64,000 nt of DNA from Harmothoe impar (GCA_947462335.1 OX381705.1:38215570-38279569); one strand, 5' to 3'. Numbered from the stretch's first letter, positions 44,570-56,587 are shown. The notes: a model not told the origin generated them from the sequence alone. Program-made: numbers and translations.

Positions 44570-45452
44570 GGTTGATCGCTACTCTAAACTTTCTATCCAT
44601 GAAATCTCTTGGTTTTTTTCCCAAGGGTAGTTTATATCATTCAGAAATGGAAAATGGAAAAAAAATGGGGGGGGTCCCGGGGTACTTTTTTTTATTACAG
44701 ATTTTTGAAAAAAAAAGTATTCTCTATTTTTGCCAAAAAATGGGAAATTTTCATAATTTTTTTTCTTAATGAACCACTGCCAACACTAATGTTGCATTGC
44801 ACATGAATAATCCTAGGTTATATCCTTTAGTGGGAAAAATAAAATTATGGTCCAAAAATGTACCCTTTTATGAGAAAACGTGATGGTTTGATGAAGATTA
44901 TTTAAATTTGGTGCATAATTTTTCAGCAATATCTAAATATCTCTGAAAAAAATCCATGAACTTTTTTTATTATTTTCTCAAAAAATTGTTCAGATCATTT
45001 GCTAACATAAAAAAGTAATTTTGATAGGGGGTCCCGCGCATAATTTTAGGGTTTTGGGCCCTTGAAGTTAAAAAATAGGGCAAAAACGGTCTAAACTCAT
45101 AATTTAAGCGTAAAAATAACGGATAAAATGGCAAAAGTCATTGTATTAAATGGTCATAGTTTATACCCTTGGTTATTCTGAGCAACATCATAACATCTAT
45201 AATATTCCAAGGACAATTTATCAATAAATAATTCCAATGTACTAGCCCGAGTTGAAAATCACAAATATTACAATTTAACAATATATCCAATATTTAAAGT
45301 GTCACAAAATGCATAATTTTGGTCGAAATAGTCTAATTTTTTAACACAGCTTAGGGAAAGTATATATGTATATCACTATGCAATATTAGCCCATTCTAAC
45401 ATATTTGCGAATTTGGAGTATTTGGATCTTGATTCAAGAGTAGCGATCAACC
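44570..45452. mobile_element. Non-autonomous TTAA element, copy B
   Basis: 883 bp between TTAA at 44566-44569 and 45453-45456, with a perfect 15-bp terminal inverted repeat GGTTGATCGCTACTC / GAGTAGCGATCAACC. Same family and orientation as 15082-15954, with moderate divergence. No ORF. Confidence 0.9.
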
Positions 45453-45456
45453 TTAA

Positions 45457-47010
45457 GTATGCACGATGAATGGAGGCCAAGGAAAGCCAGTGAGTACTCA
45501 GTGCATGGGACTTTTTGATGCCCGCTGTCCCTTTCACTGAAGGAAAAGGTTGCATGGCACTTTATGTCAGGGTGTAGAGTGTTTATCTAGTAACTGGAGG
45601 AGTACAGGAGAATTGCCAAAGGTGGGTGCTGCAGGAACACAGAGGTTCTCCGCTGCCACCACTGCACACCAGTCCACCTATATTAATTACACTGATAAGT
45701 CAAAGCATCTAAGATTGCCAAGTAGTCGTCTTATAAGAAGACTTTAGGTATTCTCAGTGACTGTCATGAAATAAACAAGTCAAAGGTTGTCTATCTGAGG
45801 ACCTACCAGCTTACCTTCTCACAAGACGACACTAGGTTTATCTGACTGACAATGTTAGCCCAGGCTGTAGCCCACTCCGAATGACAAATCTAGGGACATC
45901 TAATTTACAAACCTGGTTAACACTTTATGGCCCATACCGCTATAAATGTGCTTTAAACCTTTTGTCAGCATGATGTATGAATGTAGCCCTGGAGAGCCTA
46001 TTCACGATGCCTGCATTCATACATCATACTGACCCTTTGGAAATTCTAGGGCTGATGCAGTCTGGAGCTGGTAAACATCTGGTTTTGGGGTGGCAAATGC
46101 CAGGTGGGTCTTTTATCGGACAACTCCTGGTAGAATACCCGCTTCCTTGTCACTTAGAAGAGTCTATTGATGAGTTTGCTTTTTCAGTGTACAGCCGTTA
46201 CCATAACCTCGACCTGAAAGCTGCTCTCCATTCTGTTCGGGTGCACCTTTCCTACATTAAAGAAACGTGTGTAGGAAAATCTTGGTAATGCAATGAACTC
46301 AATATCTAAAAGTAGTTCTTATGGCATTAGGCATCCATCTCAGTTATATCGTATTATGAGTTATATTCTCAAATCCACGAGTGTATGGCTATTTACTCAT
46401 CAATTGCTCATGGCTCATTACTAGTCAATGTACTGAGCGGCTGGGGAGGGGGTATTATCACTATGATGCACACCAATTCCTGTGCTTTATTTAAGATTCT
46501 GTCTTAAACCTTGCTTGTGTGAGACGATGATGCATGGGTTGTATACACTGAAAAACCATAGACCTGCCAGCCCTGGCAAAGCATAGTCAAGTTGAAGATG
46601 TTGTGGGCAGTCGATAAAGATTTGCCAGCTGGGCTAATCTAGGCCTGCATCAACCTTGTAGTTTGCCAACCATGACAACGCTAGGGTCATCTTGTGGGAT
46701 GGTGACCTGGCAGCTTGTCAATATGAGGAGTTCTGTAGGCCCTGTTACACTGGCAGCACATGCTGCGTGGCATCTGCTGCACAGCTTGCCGTAGGAAAGC
46801 TGCACTGTCAGCAAGCAGCAAGCCTGTTACACGAGCTGCATGCAGCTGCCCCACAGCACATTCATTTACGCCCAAGGGGGGGGGGCAGTCTTTTTTGGAG
46901 ATTTTATATCGTTTAGAATTACTGATTTAATAGCTATTTAGAACGATTATAAAATCTCCATTTAACATTTATGTGGACGGAGCGGTGCTGTGGAGAATGT
47001 TCAGCTTAAC
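45457..47010. other. Unassigned region with one modest open frame
   Basis: A 103-codon plus-strand frame at 45977-46288 (MPAFIHHTDPLEILGLMQSG...) has coding-like composition but no recognised motif, and it starts in an inverted repeat (CATGATGTATGAATG / CATTCATACATCAT). I would not call it a gene without homologues. CAGC-rich short repeats lie at 46738-46858. Confidence 0.3.
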
Positions 47011-47015
47011 TCTGT

Positions 47016-47353
47016 ATACACTCGATGAGGGCAGTAGGTCTGCTGCTCGATAGGGGTCTGCTGGTGTATACAATCGATGTGGACAGTTGGTCTGCTGATC
47101 GACAAGGGTCTGCTGGTGTGTACACTCAATGAGGCTGGTGGTTCTGCCTGGCGCAGGTGTCTGCTGCTGGCGTATACACTTGATGATGGCAGTGGGTCTG
47201 CTGGCGTATACACTCGATGAGGGCAGTGGATCTGCTGATCGACAGGGGGCTGCTGCTGGTATACACTCAATGAGGGCAGTGGGTCTGCTGATCGACAGGG
47301 GTCTGCTGGTGTATACCCTCAATGAGGGCAGTCGGTCTGCTAATCGACAGGGG
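47016..47353. repeat. ~58-bp minisatellite, about six units
   Basis: Unit contains TGAGGGCAGTGGGTCTGCTG, ATCGACAGGGGTCTGCTG and GTATACACTC. Units vary in length. Confidence 0.85.
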
Positions 47354-47459
47354 TCGAAAAATTTGTTGAAAAAAAGACCAAAATCGCAAAAAATGTGAAA
47401 TTTCGCTTAAAATTCTCAAAATGGGTGAGAAAACATTTCAAGTGTAATTTCCCTTAAAG

Positions 47460-48010
47460 GGTCAATTTGGAGACAAAAAAAGTTCGAAATATAATATGTG
47501 AGATTTCCATGCTTCATCTACTCTAAAATCCCCACATTTGTTTACAAATGACACTTTTCCCTCTGTGCTACTTGTTTGTGTGTGACAAAGTGTTTGAATC
47601 CATGCATCCAGGCCACAAAAATCTAGGGTGCCACTAATACTCATGCAATTTTGTTACTGCCTCTTTGGATAGTTGTTATCTGAAGGAAGGGTTCTAGATA
47701 AGGTACATACAGTAAAACCTTGTATACGTATAAGCCTATAACTCCCGTATAAGCCGCACCTAGACTTTAGGCCAATCCTATAAGCCACACCACCTATCTG
47801 ACTCTTGTACTAGCCATGGCTTATACGCAAGGTTTTTCAGTAACTATAGATGTAAGGGGGTTTCAGCAGATTGATGACATACATGTACTTTTCTAGGGGG
47901 TGTTTGGAGATGTGTGACAAAATGTGACAAGGGGTTGGAAGGTGTTCAAAATGGCCAAAAAAGCGGGACATACTTAATGGACCATAGCGACTTCAGAGTT
48001 TTTTTCAGTG
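47460..48010. repeat. Interspersed repeat shared with 53877-54297, copy 1
   Basis: Shares GGAGACAAAAAA, GGCCACAAAAATCTAGGGTG, TAGATAAGGTACAT and the GTGTGACAAAATGTGACAAG block with the 54 kb copy; split here by a MITE at 47710-47840. Confidence 0.7.
47710..47840. mobile_element. TA-flanked MITE, CAGTAAAACCTTG termini
   Basis: TA-CAGTAAAACCTTGTATACG faces CTTATACGCAAGGTTTTTCAG? with a final TA at 47841; the right terminal base pattern is slightly diverged. Related to the MITE at 23167-23375. Confidence 0.7.
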
Positions 48011-49309
48011 TATCAATGGGAGAGAGCTTCAATTCAATACCAATATGGTTATACCTAGTTATTTACTACAATAGAGGGCTACTAAATATCGCAATAATCA
48101 TGCCGTTGCTATGCCATAATCAGCGTTGTAAACACTTATAGAGTATGTGTATTGTCTATATGGAATTGACTGTACAAAGAAGCATTTTGTTGATTATTTG
48201 GGTTTAGTGAGAGCCCAAATGATCCAAATGGTCTTATTCTTACGTTTATGTTAGATTATTTATAACCTAATTATATATTACTCTTTAAGTAAATTTCATT
48301 TTTCGTGTCATCACAATGTGCGATACAATACCGAAAATGTAAATCTCTTCCCGATTTACACCACTAATATTGTGAGTTAACCAATCCCTGTATGATTTAA
48401 ATTATCATCAAATGTATTTACCCAATAACATCGAGTAAGAGCATTTGTGTACATATCTGTTGTACATACTCAACTCCTACATATTCATTGTTGGTTACTA
48501 CATACGTTAAACTGTTCAACATCGGTCAATATCGTTCAAACAAAACACTCAAAATGGTATTGTTTGTAAGCATCATTTAAACCTTCGTAAAGATAGATTG
48601 TCCAAAAAAAGAAAGAAAAAAGGTGCGGCTTCCAGGGGTTTCCTCGCCCGCACATGTATATACATGAGATCCTGGTGAGAGACGGAAATTTACCGTATTA
48701 GTTGACCTATACTATAATATATTACACATGTAGTTCCTCTCCAGGGTTTTTACAAGTCATACTGCGCTTGTGTGTTGGGCATTTTATTCTTACAGTTTTG
48801 GGTAGCGAAACCTGCTTGAATAGGAGCGGGTAAAATGGTTCAGATATGAGGCTAACTATGTGTGCAATGTTTGGGTTGGGTGTGGGGGCTGGGCGCTGCT
48901 GCTGCCTCTGCTTCCGCTGCTGCTGTTGGTATATCATCTCCTCTATGACACCATAATCGTCAGAAAAAAACGCGATTTTAGGGTCTTTAATTTCCTACCT
49001 TCCAATTTCATCGTGTTTTCTTTTTCAAAAATGTCATTGTGTTTTCTTTTTCAAAGGAATGTTCGTGAAAGTTGAAAATAGGGGGTGTTTTCTGTACTGC
49101 AAGCTCACAGAAATTCATGAAGGGTACTCAGAATGTCCATGTCTAGTTATTAGTTAGGAATGATGCTTTACATGTCCTTGTATGCAATGATATCAGTAAC
49201 AATGTTTTTAATCAAATGGTTTCTAACAAGATGACATTTTCTAAGAATAGGGCTTCTATTAACGCCCCAAAATTTCGCGTTTTTACTAGAAATAGGGTAC
49301 TCATTTCAC
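48011..49309. other. Unassigned AT-rich stretch
   Basis: No gene or clear repeat seen. Confidence 0.3.
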
Positions 49310-49760
49310 TCAAAAATTGGTGGATAGGGGGGATGTTTTACTTGCTGTAACGATGATGGTGTCAGGCTACATAGGGATTGCGGAGGCCGGGATGAGGGGT
49401 GGACTGGAGGAGACGTGGGAGGCGGCACCTGGCGGCAGGAGGCCCTACAGGTGTGTGTCTGGGTGGGAGGCACAGGAGGCGACTACCTGTAGCTGCACAG
49501 GTGGCACATGGACTGGCTGACCCCACCGGTATATACATCCTCCCGGGCAGACATCAGCCTGTCGGGGCGCGCCAGCTGGGGAGGGCGAGGTGGTGGCTTA
49601 TGGGTGGTGAACAACACTTCCATAATATGGCACGGCCCGGGTTCCCACCCGCAGACGGGAACGTGGCACCAGATATACGGCGCTGTTTGCTGATACAACA
49701 AGCATTCGGCCGGGAACCAACGTGGCCGCACACTGAAAACATTATGGGTGTATAAAGTGT
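49310..49760 (+). other. GC-rich island with a Cys/Trp-rich open frame
   Basis: The frame from 49317 ends RRPYRCVSGWEAQEATTC SCTGGTW (about 49430-49518), whose Y-x-C, G-W, C and G-x-W spacing is reminiscent of the second half of a sushi/CCP domain; the frame then stops, and the adjacent frame continues with LTPPVYT. It could be a decayed exon, or chance in GC-rich sequence. Confidence 0.2.
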
Positions 49761-49980
49761 TCACTAGTGAAGAATCTTGGGTGATTTCTCTCAAGGGGAT
49801 CTGTGGAAGCATGTGCTCTCCCAGGTGGTCAATTCACGGCCTTGTTAAAAAGCCCGATTTAATAGACAGAATTTAAAAGCAAGTTGACACAGGCCCGGGG
49901 ACACATGCATGCTTGGATGGCCTACGAGGATCTGACAGCGGTGTTTGTAGCAACTTGCGGACCTGTAACTAGCCCACTTA

Positions 49981-50305
49981 GGGAGTGGTCATTTTTTAAC
50001 AACAGGGGGGGGGGGGGGTTGGTGGATTTGGGGGGGGACCAAAAGAAATTTGGACCCCTTGAAGGGGGGGACCAAAAAAATTTGGACCCCTCTTGAGGGG
50101 GGGACCAAAAAAATGACACCCCTTTTTAGCGAAAAAGCCCGCGCGCTACTATAGCTCAAAGGGGTCGGCCGGGCTCATTTTCAACCTGCCTAGGGGGGGG
50201 ACCGAAAAATTTGTGACCCCTTCCGCGGGGGGGACCAAAAAAATTTCGACCCGCTCGCGCGAAAATCCACCGACCCCCGCCTGTTGTTAAAAAATGACCA
50301 CTCCC
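49981..50305. mobile_element. GGGAGTG MITE, PIF/Harbinger-like, copy 2
   Basis: TTA-GGGAGTGGTCATTTTTTA and TAAAAAATGACCACTCCC-TTA; the interior again has G-runs plus GACCAAAAAAATTTGGACCC repeats. TTA duplications at 49978-49980 and 50306-50308. Confidence 0.85.
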
Positions 50306-50332
50306 TTAGCGGGGCGGTTCGTTTTTCCCTAA

Positions 50333-50575
50333 GGCCAAAAAAAAAGAGGTTTGTTTCAGGTCACCCGACCGACCCTTTCAAAACAGGGCCGACCCTACGT
50401 TTTTTATGCAATTTTAAAGAAAATTTCGCACGTTTACCCTTTTTTGGTCAATTTTAGGGTATTCAAAGAGTTGGCTAGTACATACATTTAAAGAAAACAC
50501 ACAAAAAAAAGAAGTACGACCTACCGATCCTACATTTTTCTCCCACGTTACATGAAACAACCCCTTTTTTTGGCC
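50333..50575. mobile_element. GGCCAAAAAAAG MITE family, copy 4 (best preserved ends)
   Basis: TAA-GGCCAAAAAAAAAGAGGTT and AACCCCTTTTTTTGGCC-TAA variant with an exact 3-bp TAA duplication (50330-50332, 50576-50578), which supports PIF/Harbinger for the family. Confidence 0.8.
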
Positions 50576-50925
50576 TAAGGTGAAACTAAATAGATTTAAT
50601 CGTGGAACTTGGTGGAATTTTATAAAAAAATATGGTGATTGTGACTTGATATGTGTACACAATGTGTTACACAATGAATCATACTTTCATAAATTATCCA
50701 GTGGAGACCTTGATAATAGTCCGAGTTTCAAGCCGTAAAAACTGGCATGGAGCTAATCATCCCCACTTTCAAACCAGCTAGACTGCAAGTTTTTTTGTCC
50801 ATCAGGGCTAGGTGGCGGGGGGGGGGGGGCTAATGCCGGGCCTACCAACCTGACTTGGCTGCATAGAGGATGATATTTAAATCAATTTTGAAGTAAATAT
50901 ACCAAGTCCATGCTTCGTATCTTAA

Positions 50926-51010
50926 AGGCCCAGTGCCCCTATATATAGCGCTGAATACCTGTCCCGACTCCACTCCGACTGCCGCTGGAGGGGTACCGAG
51001 ACCTGCGGGT
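50926..51010 (+). mobile_element. TTAA mini-element (85-bp family), copy 2
   Basis: 85 bp between TTAA at 50922-50925 and 51011-51014; begins AGGCCCAGTGCCCCTATATA and ends ACCTGCGGGT. The central stem is CTCCACTCC ... GCTGGAG. Confidence 0.85.
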
Positions 51011-51025
51011 TTAAATGGAGAGCTC

Positions 51026-51087
51026 GGAAATTGTGTATGCCCGGTGTGTATGTCTCTCTGTATATGCAATATATGTCAAGTAATGAG
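51026..51087. repeat. Left target-site duplication of the LINE (~62 bp)
   Basis: GGAAATTGTGTATGCCCGGT ... CAAGTAATGAG recurs at 53010-53073 with only an extra TA pair in a TATATA run. Confidence 0.9.
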
Positions 51088-52440
51088 GGATACTCTACCT
51101 TTCCAGAGTCGCTCAAGTTGGCCAGAGTAGTTCCGCTACCAAAAGATGGTAATCTGAGAAAGGTAACGAATTGGAGGCCTGTTAGCCAGCTGAGCATATT
51201 CTCAAAGCTTATTGAGAAGGTGGTACACGCGCAGCTCGTCGCCCATATCGTTGACCATGATCTCATTGACCAATTTCAGTATGGCTTTATGCCGAAGCGC
51301 GGTACAATAGATGCGGCCTTTGGACTAATACAGGACCTCTATGAGGCCAGAAATAGGGGTGAGTTTGTGTCGATTGTCTTCCTTGATCTAAGGAAGGCAT
51401 TCGACACAGTCAACCACTTACTCCTGTTGTATGAATTGTCCAGAGTGGGCTGTAGTGCTAACTCTATGGCGTGGTTTGAAAGTTATCTCAGCGAAAGATG
51501 CCAGGTTACAACGGTCGGTGGACGGGTCTCTGGTGTGAAATCTACGACCTGTGGCGTACCCCAGGGATCCGTCCTCGGCCCCCTATTGTTCATTATTTAT
51601 ATAAATAATATAGTAAAATGCATAAAAAAAGGTAAATATTACATGTATGCTGATGATTTGGCGTTGACTGTGTCCAACAGAGACCCTGCCCTGGCTAGAA
51701 TACAAGTACAGGAGGATCTGGACAACATTAGCACCTGGTGTGACAAATATAGGCTTACCATAAACGCTGAAAAAACAAAGGTGCTATGGTGTCAGAGCGA
51801 AAATTGTACGGTAGACTGGTCTCGGCATGGTATCTGGCTGAAAGGCAAACGTCTGGATGTGGTAAAATCATTTAATTATCTAGGTATATTGATAGATTCT
51901 CATCTAAATTTTAAACAACACTGCAACAGGTTAATAAATGCTACTAATGTAAAGCTGTATAGCTTACGCAGATTATGCAAATACATGGATGAGGACCTAG
52001 CAGTTTTATTGTTTAAGCAAATGGTTCTGAGTTCTATTGACTATGGGGATTTTGTTTTAGAAGGATCTAATGAAGACCTCCATGGTGAAATCCAAACAAT
52101 TCAAAATCATTGCCTCCGTGCCTGTGCTCATATACGGGACCCTCGCAGTATTACCCGGGTAGCCCTCCATGTGAGATGTACGTGTAAAATGTTGAGAGAA
52201 AGGAGGAGGGTAAACCTACTAAGCCTAGTTTATAAATACTCGCGGAAAGAGGATAATGTGGTAGTCCCAGTCAGGAACTTGAGAAGTAGTACTAAAATAA
52301 AGTTAAAGGTCCAGCGTCCGAAGGGACAACTTTATAGAAAAAGCCCGCTGTATAGAGGCTTTAGTGAGTGGGACAAACTGGACAGTAGTGTTCAGAAACT
52401 GGATACGCTGGAAAAGTTTATGTCAAAGATTAAGCATTGA
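51088..52440 (+). CDS. Non-LTR retrotransposon reverse transcriptase, 5'-truncated
   Basis: Encodes the RT of a non-LTR retrotransposon, which copies element RNA at a nicked target. From 51088 the frame runs 450 codons to TGA at 52438. RT blocks in order: LARVVPLPK, NWRPVSQLSIFSKLIEKV, FLDLRKAFDTVNH (first catalytic Asp), GVPQGSVLGPLLFIIYINNI, YADDLAL (catalytic), NAEKTKVLW, and FNYLGILID, then a C-terminal helical region. No endonuclease domain or ORF1 is present, because the copy begins at the RT N-terminus. The frame is open further upstream to 51031, but that part is target-site duplication, not element. Motifs fit the CR1/Jockey group (inference). No frameshift or stop is seen, so the insertion is recent. 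Confidence 0.93.
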   Translation, partial: GYSTFPESLKLARVVPLPKDGNLRKVTNWRPVSQLSIFSKLIEKVVHAQLVAHIVDHDLIDQFQYGFMPKRGTIDAAFGLIQDLYEARNRGEFVSIVFLDLRKAFDTVNHLLLLYELSRVGCSANSMAWFESYLSERCQVTTVGGRVSGVKSTTCGVPQGSVLGPLLFIIYINNIVKCIKKGKYYMYADDLALTVSNRDPALARIQVQEDLDNISTWCDKYRLTINAEKTKVLWCQSENCTVDWSRHGIWLKGKRLDVVKSFNYLGILIDSHLNFKQHCNRLINATNVKLYSLRRLCKYMDEDLAVLLFKQMVLSSIDYGDFVLEGSNEDLHGEIQTIQNHCLRACAHIRDPRSITRVALHVRCTCKMLRERRRVNLLSLVYKYSRKEDNVVVPVRNLRSSTKIKLKVQRPKGQLYRKSPLYRGFSEWDKLDSSVQKLDTLEKFMSKIKH

Positions 52441-52488
52441 CTAAGTAAAGTACTCAGGAAATATGAATGTGTTGTCAAAGCTTATTGT

Positions 52489-52726
52489 CTAGGAATCCCG
52501 CATGGAGAACAGAGATTTATATTATATTGATTGAAGTTTATATGTAATCATGTAAGGAGACGTGCTGTGTGACTATCTAGTTATACCGAAGTGTCTATAG
52601 ATGTTCTGTATTATAGATGAGAAGGGTAATCTAGGAATCCCGCATGGAGAACAGAGATTTATATTATATTGATTGAAGTTTATATGTAATCATGCAAGGA
52701 GACGTGCTGTGTGACTATCTAGTTAT
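52489..52726 (+). repeat. Tandem duplication in the LINE 3' UTR
   Basis: CTAGGAATCCCGCATGGAGA starts a ~96-bp unit at 52489 and again at 52631, nearly identical, with a 46-bp spacer. Confidence 0.9.
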
Positions 52727-53009
52727 ATGAGGAACTAAACATAGTTGATGCTGTTCTATGTCAGGCAAAGGTACTAGCCAAACAAATAAGTGCCCTAAGC
52801 TACTCTGTATTATTATGTCGTCGTGATGCCCGGACAGCCGAAACACCCACTTTGATTTGATGTTTACTGAACTGACTTATGATTTTGATACTGATACTTG
52901 TTGTGATTACGCTCGCATTTTTCTGATGTGATGTGATACACCCTTGGCCTAAGTCTAAGGACTCTACTTGTAGAGGATTTTTGCCAATAAAAATTGTTAA
53001 ACTGAAACT

Positions 53010-53073
53010 GGAAATTGTGTATGCCCGGTGTGTATGTCTCTCTGTATATGCAATATATATGTCAAGTAATGAG
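53010..53073. repeat. Right target-site duplication of the LINE
   Basis: Copy of 51026-51087; CAATATATATGTC here against CAATATATGTC on the left. Confidence 0.9.
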
Positions 53074-53876
53074 AAACCAGTTTGGTTGAGTGGCTTTTAG
53101 GGGTGATCCATGTAGTATGTCACGCCCAAGGGGGTGGGGGGGTGTCTTTTTTTTGTGTGACAAAGTGTGACAAGGGGGTGGGGGGGGTGTATAGGATTAT
53201 GTGACGTCACACTTTCAGATTTTTTTAAAACCATATATCAAATAAATGCTGTATAATTAGTGATATCTCCAGGCTAAAAACATGCTGGTGGTTGTAGTAG
53301 ACCTACAACTACCAGCCCCATCATCCACTATAGACAGGTCAGCCTTCATCATCCTTCGTCTGCTTAACTGACCTCAGTTCCATGCAATCACTGTAGAGGG
53401 TAACACTAGATCCCGTATACATGGATGTGCGACTGGCAAGGCTATATTTTGAGCAAGACTCCCCTTGCCATGTGTCTGCTTTTCCCAAGAAATCCCCCTC
53501 ACAAGGGCTACTTTTCACCAAAACCACCCTCACCATAGGTCTCTTTTTGGAGATTTCAACAAAATCTGTAAAAACAAGGGTCGCTTATTGGAGATCTCAG
53601 CAACAAAGGTCACTTTTGACTAAAAATCCCTTTCATCAAGGGTCGCTCCTCAGAGAATTTGCTTAAACCCAGACACAAAAATCTCCCCCATTAGGGGTCA
53701 CTTTTCACGTCACCTAGGGAAAGGGTTGCTGGAGAGCCAGTCACATACCTGTGTTGAAATAAAATTGAGTGCCCCCTCCCCCAGGTAGCATTACCAGCAC
53801 ACCTTTTATAAAATGTTGTCGTAATTATGCAGATCTAAGTTGGCCTAAAGAGGTCCTAGATCTGATATTATATACC
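53074..53876. other. Unassigned stretch with G-rich repeat fragment
   Basis: 53100-53215 carries the GTGTGACAAAGTGTGACAAG block of the repeat at 47.9 and 54.2 kb. A short diverged direct repeat around 53450-53700 (AAGGGTCGCTT / AAAGGTCACTTTTGAC) is present. No gene. Confidence 0.4.
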
Positions 53877-54297
53877 CTAAATCTTGATATTAGTGGAGAT
53901 ATATGGAGACAAAAAATTTCGCCCATCCTTCAAGCCTGCAGGTGATAATATGGGGAGCCCATAAGCGCCCGGAAATTGGCCAGACTTAGGCGCCCTATTC
54001 CTGTGACCACTTGCAAGAATCCATGGATCAAGGCCACAAAAATCTAGGGTGCCACTAATATTCATATAATTTTGTTACCGCCTCTTTGAACAGTTGTAAT
54101 CTGAAAAGGTTCTAATAGATAAGGTACATCATGCCTAATAACATCATTATTTGTAAGAGGGGGGGGGGTGTCAGCAAATTTGTGACATACTTTTCTGGGG
54201 GGTGTTGGGAGAAGTGTGACAAAGTGTGACATGGGGGTGGGGGTGGGGTGTTCAAAATGGGCCAAAAAGCGTGATATACTAAATGGATCACCCCTTA
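53877..54297. repeat. Interspersed repeat shared with 47460-48010, copy 2
   Basis: See copy 1; this copy lacks the TA-flanked MITE and so shows the original sequence around TAGATAAGGTACATCATG. Confidence 0.7.
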
Positions 54298-55048
54298 TAA
54301 GCTAGGGCCTCATGCTCTATTCATAATTGCAATAATGTACATGTATCGGGTAATAAGACTGTTTGTATTTATATTAAAAGTGTATAAATTAAGATAGTGC
54401 ATATGCATCAAATATCAAATCAACTAACAGAAAACTCTCTGCGCCTCACCCTCATTGCAAGGATATAGGGCACATCATTACATTGGCCTTGTATTGACTC
54501 TTGACCCAGGGGCAACGTGCACCACCGTCCCAGGGCCCATGTGCACCACTTAACAGGGGCAACGTGCACAGTATGCCATGTGTGCACCATGGCAAGTGTA
54601 CACTGTTAATGTATCCTACGCTGGCTACCTGCGTGAAGTATGAACAGGCGGGTGAACACTAAAATATCGCGTGTCAATCATCCAGGTTCATGCCCTTTAT
54701 ACCAGGTGACATCTCTGTCTTTCACTGTGTATTACATAATGCAATTCGCCACCTTCAGGACTGTATGGAACTATGCGTTAGATTTTGGCCAGGCCTGGTC
54801 CAGCCTGGCCCACAGAACTAATTGCTGGTCACCTGCGGGTTACATACGACCACCCACAGGCCGCCAACGTACACTGTATTCCAGCCCGGGCATTGGTGCC
54901 GCATTCCAGGATCTGTGCGCATTATGTCCCAGGGGTTCTGTGCACTGTGGGATATTCTGACCATGAAAGGGCTATCACTGTCTTGCTGCACTGCATCCCA
55001 GGGGCGGTGCGCGCGCCATCTTGGATGTTGTGTGTAACCCATCATAGG
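54298..55048. other. Unassigned stretch
   Basis: GGGGCAACGTGCACCAC-type short repeats lie at 54505-54600. No exon supported. Confidence 0.3.
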
Positions 55049-55430
55049 GGGTGCAGAGGGGTCCCCCCTCAGGTCGCAAGGTCGTTTTTTTAGACTCTTT
55101 ATCCTATAATCAATTTTGTGCAAAAGTCGCCAGGTCGCTTAAATTATTGCCCCAGATCGAAAAGTCGCCTGGAAAACGGCCGAAAACGGCCCAGGTCGCC
55201 GAAAACCCCTCTGCAGTCACATCCTGCCCCCCCCCCCCCCCCCACCTCCGAGGTCGGAAATTCGCCGAAATTAAGGGCCTCGGGTCACAAAGTCGCTTTT
55301 TTAGACCATTTATGCTTTAGTCTATTTTTTTTCAAAAGTCGCCAGGTCGCTTATGATATTGTGCAAGGTCGCCAGGACGCCTGGAAAGCACCCCAGGTCG
55401 CCAGGTCGCTTTTGACCCATCTGGAGCCAC
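55049..55430. repeat. AGAGGGGTC / GGTCGCCAGGTCGC repeat family
   Basis: TGCAGAGGGGT at 55054 faces ACCCCTCTGCA at about 55213, with AGGTCGC words throughout; a second, partial unit follows (55240-55430). A fragment in reverse orientation is at 34913-35020. Confidence 0.6.
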
Positions 55431-56587
55431 TTACTTGCGTATATACCAGACGGTAGGGTGAGTGAGGTTGGTAATTGATGTTTAAATACACATACTAGTA
55501 CATTATGGCGCCAGTTTGCATTATAATACATCCAGGGGAACATCGGGGGCATCCCCACTCCTACCCTGCTGGGTGCCTGACCTCTGCCGTCCTGACCACT
55601 TGCCCCCGGTCAGCGGGGTCATGGCACACCCATTGAAGCATGACTCTGTGGCATAGACCATGCTCGGCTTGTCGGCCGGCGGCTTTTGATGTCTTCCTCT
55701 GCGTGAAGAACCCGTTCACAAACCATTAGTAGCGCGGTCGGGTGACATCGGCGGCGTGAGAAATGAGATGTCGGCAAGTTGTTACCTCGGCCCTGAACAA
55801 AGGCTGCGGTGGGTAAAACCACCACCAGTGGATCCCCATCCACCCCTGCAACGGACCTCAGGCGGAGAAGGGATAAAAAAAAGCTGCGTATAGACATGAA
55901 AAGATTGAACAGACACCTTATTGATCGCCCATCGGAGTGTGGAGTCGGCCTGGCGGTAGGTAGAATACATCAGCTGTATATTTGTCAAGTTGTATATTTG
56001 GATGTCTGTCGGGACGGTTTGAAGAGGCGATTTATTCTGTGAAGGGTGAGAAGAGTGGCTGTTGACACCTGTATCCAGTCTGTCCATCGCGCTGCTCTCT
56101 CTGACTAGACGGCCACCCGGGAGAACTTGTTTATGTGGCGGGCTATGAATATGTCTCTTCATATTACGTGAGAAAACTACCAAATTAGTGTGACATGTTA
56201 GGGACTCGGAGCATGTGCACCACTGGGAGCATTCTACGAGCACTGCTTACTCTTTACGATATGGTTATGGCTATGGAGCATTTTTGGAGTGCATGGTTGG
56301 AGGAGTAGAGTTCAGTTCAAATGTTCTGTACGAGCTGCATATACCTCACAGCATGGATCCACACTGGAGGTCCTTGCTGAGCAGCTATCAGAGACGTTGC
56401 CAGACTTGCTGGACCCTGGAGGATGGGTTATGACATGGTATAGCCTCGGGCATAGCAGAAGGGGCTGGGTATGTGAGACACTGGTATGGGTCGGACGGCT
56501 GGAGGGCGTGTGGTGTGGTGTGGGAGCGGGAACGGGGAGGGTGTACAACCGTGATCTGCAGTAACTAAAGTGATCTCCAATAGTGTG
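55431..56587. other. Unassigned, relatively GC-rich stretch
   Basis: Several overlapping frames of 70-150 codons exist on both strands, none with recognisable motifs or clear splice borders. Host exons may be hidden here. Confidence 0.3.

Larger units (their letters stand above)
51088..53009 (+). mobile_element. 5'-truncated LINE (CR1/Jockey-like)
   Basis: 1922 bp: RT coding region, then a ~570-bp 3' UTR with a 96-bp segment present twice and an AATAAA near 52986. It ends GTTAAACTGAAACT with no poly-A. It is bracketed by a ~62-bp direct repeat, the target-site duplication. Confidence 0.9.

Noticed and set aside
44545..44806. Phe/Lys-rich plus-strand frames
   Set aside because: They lie across the left end of the TTAA element copy B, are AT-driven, and have no counterpart in copy A.
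45977..46288. 103-codon frame as a gene
   Set aside because: Coding-like composition only; no motif, homologue or splice evidence, and it begins in an inverted repeat. Left as an unassigned region.
55782..56564. Overlapping frames of 90-150 codons on both strands
   Set aside because: No motif, no consistent splice borders, and competing frames of similar length on the opposite strand.
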